From Datnioides undecimradiatus (Eukaryota > Chordata > Actinopteri > Lobotiformes > Datnioididae): DNA of 64,000 nt. A model generated the notes under the pieces. The model was given only the letters and a program-made list of their open reading frames with translations. It was not told the origin of the DNA and ran no database searches. The stretch spans positions 13,462,957-13,526,956 of the forward strand of contig WARS01000015.1 in NCBI GenBank assembly GCA_008933995.1, read 5' to 3'. Shown in pieces: positions 23,867 through 64,000 of this stretch. Each line of letters opens with the position of its first letter. Positions within the stretch are counted from its first letter, which is position 1. Position numbers and translations under genes: made by a program.

Positions 23867-24979
23867 TTCCAAGAGAGCTGGAAAGATTAAAAAATATCAC
23901 TATAAAGATGATGTAGTGTTAAATTATTCATTATATATAACAATTATAACAATCATTATAACGTTATGACAATCTGCTAAAGTATAAAGACGATGATTAA
24001 TATGAACTGAAGTGATGGACAGATTTTAGGTTTTTAATAATAGATTATTTTTCTTGCACCAAAAGGACAGAAGATGAAACACTGTTGGCAAACTTCTTAT
24101 GTTTATTTGTAAAACAAATAAAGAGCATATCTAAGTGTCTCTGCTGACAGATAATCACTGTCTCATATGTGTATAGCTCATCACCAGCAGATGGTGTAAC
24201 AATCCTTCACACCACAGCAGTAACATCCCTGCCAGACCGCACGACACCAGCCTGATGTTTCCATTTATTGTGTAATACTGAAAGAATCCCACTGTGCTGG
24301 GGCACAACAAACCATAGGGATTTATTATGGCTCAACAGTACGTGTACCGTTTATCATTTACATCCACACACTGTAATATGTGCAATGTACAATATGAGTG
24401 TGTACAGTACGATTAATGAAACTGCGCTGTACTGGTGAGCATGCTAACAGCCTGGTGCACAGAGGGTGGTTATTGTGTTTTGGCAGAAAATGCTCATCAT
24501 ATATTACCATTAAGCTCTGCTGATGCATCCATCTGAGGGTCAAAAGAGCACCCTTGTGACCATAAAGAAGATTAAATTGCATCCTTGTCTTAGAACATGT
24601 TGTATGTTTGAAGATAGGGACAAAAACATTGTAATTAAATTGCCTTCATGCAAAAAGGCAGTTTAATGTAATGAACATAAGAAAGAATAAAACTCACTGG
24701 AACATGAAGGTGAGATGTTGGATCTATAATGTTGTGTGAATTGTTTACATTAGCATTAGTATTACAACAAGTTACATGACGTATCTATGCATTCCTGCAG
24801 TACCCCTGAGTCTGGCAGAAAGACCAGATCTTAGCAGCGTGTTGTCTTTGTGCTGACCTCACCCAGAGTTTTACTGGGATGTTAAAATCATGCTTAATAT
24901 GTTGAAGGTTCAGCTATCCCGCCACTGTTATTCTGATGTTAATTAGGTTTTTGTCTGATAATCCATCTCAGATTAGCAC
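23867..24979. other. Intergenic, 1.1 kb
   Basis: No gene recognised. Includes the inverted repeat at 24102-24122 and a distal AATAAA at 24117-24122. Confidence 0.6.
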
Positions 24980-25390
24980 ATCACCATGTTAACATTCGCT
25001 AATTTTAATAATGTATTCAGTTTTGTAGTTTTGCAAAGTACTGGACAAAATAAAAATTGACCTGATAATGTGCAAGATGAAAAGTCAGAGCATCACCAGA
25101 GTAATTCCAACTCATCCTGAGGGGGACATGAGTGTGTACACAAAACTTGTGAAACTGCAGGAATCAATTCATTAATAAAAATGTTGACCTGCTGGTGGCG
25201 CTAGAGAAAAGGATGAGCAATCACTTAAGTCAGTTGCATTTGAACTTTGGGTACCATTATTGCTTGTACAAAACTTCATGGCAATCCATCAAATTGTTAT
25301 AAGAAAAGACAGGATATTTCACGCCGGACCAAATGTTGGCCTGACCTACAGACCAAATGCTGCTAGCATGACTAAAATCCATCTGTCCCT
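24980..25390 (+). mobile_element. Abundant percomorph interspersed repeat with two internal tandem units
   Basis: Contains cctgagggggacatgagtgt, ctgctggtggcgctagagaa and catggcaatccatcaaattg, which I recognise from memory as one repeat family common in spiny-rayed fishes. Two related units of roughly 150-170 bases lie in tandem. The copy is diverged. I do not know the transposon class. Another copy lies inverted at 36780-37175. Confidence 0.6.
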
Positions 25391-26355
25391 GTAGTTGCAA
25401 GGCTGTGACTGTACAGATCTCTTTTTTTTTGCTGCTTACTTTACTAAGTGCAAAATGATGTGGTTCAGATGCTCCACTTAAGTGGATAGACAAATTATTC
25501 AAACTCTAAAAGAGCCCATTCAGAGCCAAGTGTGTGTAGTCCCCTACACTGGCTCTGATACTGAAATTAAAACACTTATGTCATTTCAATGCAACAAGCT
25601 TTTACACAGCATGGCTCCTGATGTGTCTTAACAATGTGGATACATTTGGTAACCACAAGCATGATACTACACAGCGGGGAAAGCTTTAATTTCAAGTTAC
25701 TTTACGAATTAAGATTTCACATTTAAAAAACATGATGATGTCATGAAATATGATAACACAGATTAAACTGCCCATAGTATATAAGATAGTTATCATCAGT
25801 TTCACCTCAATCAACTATTGCAACTACAACAGCTAACTTATACATGAATGCCTCCGTACTAACACCCCAGTATCATGGTATTACACAAGTGCTCTTGTTC
25901 CTGAAGTGGCTATATAGACAGAAGATATAGTTTAAGCAGCAATTTAATACTTTAACCTGAGTGACATTTTCGTTGCACGACTTCTGCTTGTAACTTTTAT
26001 ATAGAATTTTTACTTGTTTGCTTGTATTTGATGAAAACATTTGAATGCTTTCTCCAATTGCGTCCTTCACGTTGGGCTCTAAGAATCTGTTATTCTCACA
26101 TTTTTATGACTTTTTAAAGACTGAAGGATCTCACAGCTTTCTGCTCCACCATAGATCTCATACCTTTCCACTGTGTCATCTGAAGGGGAGCAAAGCAGAT
26201 CAGATATGATGGTTAAACCATTTCACACTTCACCTTGACTGAGCATGTACAATACAAATCCAAGTCATAATGAGTCTCGGAGAGTTAAAGGTCAGCAGGA
26301 GCCTCTTGCTCTCATTTGTAAAGTTTGTGTCTCAGTAAACTGACCAGGGAAAACC
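25391..26355. other. Intergenic, about 1 kb
   Basis: AT-rich, nothing recognised. Confidence 0.55.
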
Positions 26356-26448
26356 TGCCACTTTCCCAGTGCATGCTGGGATAGGCTCCAGCCCCCTGCT
26401 GCCCTGAAGAGGGTAAGTGGTTTAGAACTGGCCCAATAGATGGATGAA
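26356..26448 (+). mobile_element. Fish LINE/SINE-tail-like repeat
   Basis: Contains tgctgggataggctccagcc and ends near gatggatgaa, the familiar 3' end of a widespread fish retroposon. It is the opposite orientation to the copy at 21318-21440. Confidence 0.55.
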
Positions 26449-27239
26449 GAGTTTTCTCTGTAAATCAAATATTTTCACACTCTGAGATCAATGGGGATGG
26501 TACTGATATATCTTACTGAAATGAATTAGACGTGTCTCTCTCATGACAAATTTCACATATTCACAAAGCCCAAATGAATAACTTTCTATATAGGATGTCT
26601 GAGATATTCTTATAAATAGAAATGAGATTTTTTTGTAACATCTGCTTTGGATCTCATTTTTCCTTCACTCAGTCATGTTGTTTGACATGAAATGTATATT
26701 ATTACCTCCTATTTCTCTAAAGGTCTATAAAGGAATCATATCATTACATCACTGTGACAACAGAACTTAGATTCATTAACCAGCAGACACAAAACGAAAA
26801 TCTAATTACGTTTTATAAATATATAAGGAATGTTTGCATGTTTCTTTGATTTTGGGTGATGGGGATGAATACGTATTGTAAGTGGGATGTGATTTGCTCA
26901 GTGTTTGAATGTGTGTGCATTCACCGTGCGTGCTCAGCAATAAAAATACACCTCAGTATTTTAACAATCAAAAAGCAGAGCATAAACACAATAAATAACT
27001 TGATATCTAATGACTTATTTACTTTTCCAGGGTTCTAACACTGATCTTGTGATCTGTTCAAATGTTACAAGGCTGCCATTTCTTTTTTTAACTATTAATA
27101 TATCACAAGCTATTGCTGTAACGTTTAAATTCAGAATAAAGGTGGACTAATGTCAGTTTTATTTATTCATTTCCCAAAATAAAATGAACAAAAGCAGTAT
27201 AATTTTCAAATATTAATGGCAAAAATAGGCTATAAGACT
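26449..27239. other. Intergenic, 0.8 kb upstream of dapk1
   Basis: AT-rich, low CpG; no gene or repeat recognised. Confidence 0.55.
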
Positions 27240-27599
27240 CGCAGAAACTGCTCAACTGTGATTAAGATAAAAGTGAAAGCTTTGCTGCCCTCCTGCGAGG
27301 GAAGCCGCTCGTCCAACTGAAACACACTGGAGCTGCATTTACTTCACGTAAAAATATAGTAATTACGAACTTCCCCTTAGAAATGCTGTTATTTGTAACA
27401 TTTTTGGAGGCAAACAACCGACAGTTTCTTGGCAGTTTAATATGGCAGGTTACACCTTGTTTTGTTGGGTGTTAGTGTTGTTTAGTATACGCCAAAACCC
27501 GAACAGTCCTCGGTCGAACATGGGTCGCTCCTACACGTATTCCCAAAATACCCATAAACTTTGAACGCATCACCAGGACCAGACTGCCTTACATTGTTA

Positions 27600-27720
27600 A
27601 CGTTGATTTCTCCCGTTCAAGCCAGCATTTGTCTTCCGCGAGCCAAAGCGGGGTCACAGACTCCAACCTAACGCATGAAATCGCAGCTACATTTGGCAGC
27701 GGGACGCGTACCGGCAAGCT
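27600..27720 (+). other. dapk1: Possible non-coding first exon of dapk1
   Basis: CpG-rich segment ending ggcaagct before a strong donor gtaagat at 27721. The next strong acceptor is cctgcag at 28357, so this would give a 637-base 5'-UTR intron, as in mammals where DAPK1 exon 1 is non-coding. Its 5' edge is a guess. Confidence 0.25.
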
Positions 27721-28050
27721 GTAAGATACTTTACGGTGTATTCATACAATTTGTGTCAGTTTTAGGAGCGGGAAAGAGCTTGAGAGGCACGCGCAAACGT
27801 ACAAGCTAACGTTAATGTTGACGATTCTGAATATTTCATACTGCAGAGGAAAATACTGGGGCGAGCCGTGGGTATTTATGTAGGTAAAGCTTAAGTGTTT
27901 TGCCTTTGAATTAAGTTTCTTAGAACTGTGACTGTGTCATACACAGCTGAACTGGGTTAAACACCTGTCCAGGTCCCCCCAGGTCATTATTTAAAGAAGA
28001 TAGGCTAACGATATGACTACTCAGCAGTCATTTTCCTTGCTGGACTGAAA

Positions 28051-28076
28051 GGAGGAGGAGGAGGAGGAGGAGGAGG
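28051..28076 (+). repeat. (GGA)n purine tract
   Basis: Nearly nine uninterrupted GGA units upstream of the first coding dapk1 exon. Confidence 0.95.
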
Positions 28077-28268
28077 CTAGCGTGTTTCCCATGGCTACAC
28101 CAAGCTTTCATTGGGGTTATTTGCGTTCCTAACCAGCCCGTGCTGACATAGTTATGGCTATATTACTGTTATCCTAAAACACAGGTGGCTGTTATAGCAG
28201 AATAATTCAAAAAAAGAACAGAGGCAGTAACGTTAGAGACTGGGAGGAAAGATCAGCTCCAGGAGTCG

Positions 28269-28276
28269 TGACGTCG
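28269..28276 (+). promoter_or_regulatory. CRE/ATF-like site TGACGTCG
   Basis: Seven of eight bases match the TGACGTCA palindrome, 316 bases before the likely dapk1 AUG. A CRE/ATF element is known in the mammalian DAPK1 promoter; equivalence here is inferred. Confidence 0.35.
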
Positions 28277-28447
28277 CCCCGGAGGTGCAGGTTCAATGCT
28301 CAGTCACTTTGCTGTCCTTTTGTTGACTGAACGCCCCTCTTTTTACCCCCCCTGCAGCCAGATTCCACAGACAAGGCCGTAGTTTATTATATTTTTTTAC
28401 TCAGTTTTTTTTTTTGTTTTTGTTCTCTGTTGTTTGGAAGCTCTAAC

Positions 28448-28468
28448 ATGAGGAGGATCGTTGGCTGA
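28448..28468 (+). other. dapk1 leader uORF 1
   Basis: ATG AGG AGG ATC GTT GGC TGA: a six-residue upstream ORF in the leader part of the first coding exon, -3 base A. Confidence 0.5.
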
Positions 28469-28500
28469 AACCCTGCCCAGACCGGAGGCTGCTGGTAGGG

Positions 28501-28515
28501 ATGGTGCCGCTGTGA
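28501..28515 (+). other. dapk1 leader uORF 2
   Basis: ATG GTG CCG CTG TGA: a four-residue uORF. Its TGA is in frame with the kinase ORF, so the protein cannot start upstream of 28516 in this exon. Confidence 0.5.
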
Positions 28516-28542
28516 AGAGCCGGTGTGCCGTTTTCGGAGGAC

Positions 28543-62721
<34,179 letters not shown>

Positions 62722-63159
62722 GTAAGTATCTGAGTGCCTCTGGCATTGATGGATCATTTTGGCAGATGTATAATTTGTATTAATCAGAAACGCGCGTCAG
62801 CACAGAGTCTTGACAACAGCCTCCTTCACTTCTCTGCTCACTTGTATTTACAAACCCCAGGGCGTCGTCACTCACTGAACGTGACAGTCAGTCAGAATGT
62901 TTGACGAGGTTATTGGCTGCACCTCTGACCTCTGTGTCATATAGCTCGCTAAAGTCTGCACGGTTTGTTGTGAATAATGTAAAAGCTTGCAGCGAGGACC
63001 AGCAAGCACATTAAAACTGCATTTTCAGTGTATTTTAGTATGGTATTGTTACAGCAGTTGTGCGAATGTTGTGCGTCTCATTCCATGTAAGGAGATATTG
63101 TTTTGCAGATCAGACTGATATTGGCCTCTTAATAAAAATCCAACATCCGTGAGTCATTA

Positions 63160-63525
63160 TCGACACATTACGGAGGCACTTTCCTGGCCATAATTAAGTC
63201 AAACCATGAACTCTGCAATTATCTTTCACTGATTAGATTTTGGTGGTCATAGGTCAAGGTCACCTCTTGAATATGATATCCCAGGGCATCACAAGGGAAT
63301 CCCTTCAAATATGGCCCAAATACTCAGTTGGATTCGGGGACAAACTGATTAAATTTTGGTCACAAAACACATTTTGACCTGTTTCCACCAAAATTTCACA
63401 TAAATGTGTAATCGGATAAAATAAGGAAATGATAACATTGTACAATAAATGATTTGAGTCTAGATAGAAATTGATATAAACTGAAATTTGACTGGCTGGT
63501 GGAGGCAAAACACTATGACTCAGCA
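63160..63525 (+). mobile_element. Percomorph interspersed repeat of the ggtcaaggtca type
   Basis: Contains gattagattttggtggtcat, aggtcaaggtcacc and accaaaatttcacataaatg, ending ttgactggctggtggaggca. Same family and orientation as 51955-52710. Confidence 0.55.
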
Positions 63526-63634
63526 ATTCTAGTTTACGGTTGTCTTATTCATGAACTAGTTTAGTAGTGTTTAAAATAGCCTCCTTGTTCATTCAAGGCC
63601 ATCTATCCTTGTTGCTTTGAACAATAATGTTTTT

Positions 63635-63850
63635 TTTACACCTGGTATTAGTGGGGCAAAGTACTTTTACTTTTTGTACTAGTACAATTTTGATATACTA
63701 CTACTACTACTACTAATTCAGTTGAGCATTATTATTATTTTGCTGCTACATTTCAAAGGGAAATATTCTACTCCTCTTTGTTACAGTTATTTCATAGATT
63801 TTACTGTTTTGCACTTGCACTGCATCATTTATACAAATATAACAACAAAA
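63635..63850 (-). mobile_element. AAGTA-rich percomorph repeat, minus orientation
   Basis: Holds gcaaagtacttttacttttt and ctacatttcaaagggaaata, the reverse complement of the 60147-60645 family. Includes the (CTA)n run. Confidence 0.5.
63697..63715. repeat. (CTA)6 trinucleotide repeat
   Basis: Six CTA units inside the repeat copy. Confidence 0.85.
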
Positions 63851-64000
63851 GAATTATAACTGCTCATGACAAGGTGTCATGACAGGTGTCGGACAGTCAC
63901 TTTTCTGTCAGTGTTTTCCTATATAAACTTAAAAATTGCTGCAATAGCTTAGCATAGTTCAGATATACTCCCCTTACATCACAGTCAATAGCTATAGCTC

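Larger units (their letters stand above)
27240..28357 (+). promoter_or_regulatory. dapk1 CpG-enriched promoter region
   Basis: CpG dinucleotides become frequent from about 27240 (over 20 in the first 480 bases), against scarce CpG before and after. A possible non-coding first exon ends at the donor gtaaga at 27721. The stretch also holds the (GGA)n tract and a CRE-like site. No clear TATA box was found, as is usual for CpG promoters. The transcription start is not determined. Confidence 0.5.
62722..64000 (+). other. dapk1: dapk1 intron 6, runs off the window
   Basis: No further exon (expected to begin LSGASPFLG) before the window ends. Two repeat copies fill much of the second half. Confidence 0.6.

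Noticed and set aside
24980-25390. CRISPR-like or satellite array
   Set aside because: Only two diverged internal units, with phrases shared with an inverted copy elsewhere; this is an interspersed repeat in a vertebrate genome.
20160-27239. A further gene between ATP8B and dapk1
   Set aside because: Both strands were read; no ORF shows family character or plausible splice-joined frames, and repeats account for several stretches.

Overview
The window is vertebrate nuclear DNA from a ray-finned fish, most likely a percomorph teleost. The evidence is two intron-rich genes with GT-AG splice sites and fish-like protein sequences, (TG)n tracts, and several interspersed repeats that I recognise from memory as common in percomorph genomes. 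No operon, prokaryotic, CRISPR or viral features are visible.

Layout, all on the + strand. (1) Positions 1-20159 carry nearly all of a class-1 P4-ATPase (ATP8B family phospholipid flippase). I could splice 26 exons whose phases all agree, giving 1194 codons to a TGA at 20157-20159; only a short N-terminus lies upstream of the window. The DGET, PISL, DKTGT and GDGAND motifs are intact, and the last exon has the GYAFS-type autoregulatory motif followed by an unusual tail. (2) Positions 20160 to about 27200 are the 3' UTR and intergenic DNA, with candidate poly(A) signals, a Pumilio-type site, a (TG)n(TA)n tract and three interspersed-repeat copies. (3) Positions about 27240-28650 are a CpG-enriched stretch with a purine (GGA)n tract, a CRE-like site and the first coding exon of a death-associated protein kinase. 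The kinase sequence matches DAPK1 rather than DAPK2 or DAPK3. (4) Positions 28647-51603 are a 23-kb first intron with very little recognisable repeat. (5) Positions 51604-64000 hold five more dapk1 exons, covering the kinase domain from the glycine loop to the GVITYIL helix, separated by repeat-rich introns. The rest of the kinase domain and the CaM, ankyrin, ROC and death domains lie beyond the window.

The two genes run head to tail with 8.4 kb between the ATP8B stop and the dapk1 start. They have unrelated jobs (lipid flipping at membranes; Ca2+/calmodulin-controlled apoptosis and autophagy signalling), and nothing here suggests co-regulation. I found no wholly new system. The points most worth a second look are the repeat-bearing flippase C-terminus, the uORF-bearing dapk1 leader with two in-frame AUGs, the (GGA)n promoter tract, and the repeat-poor 23-kb intron.
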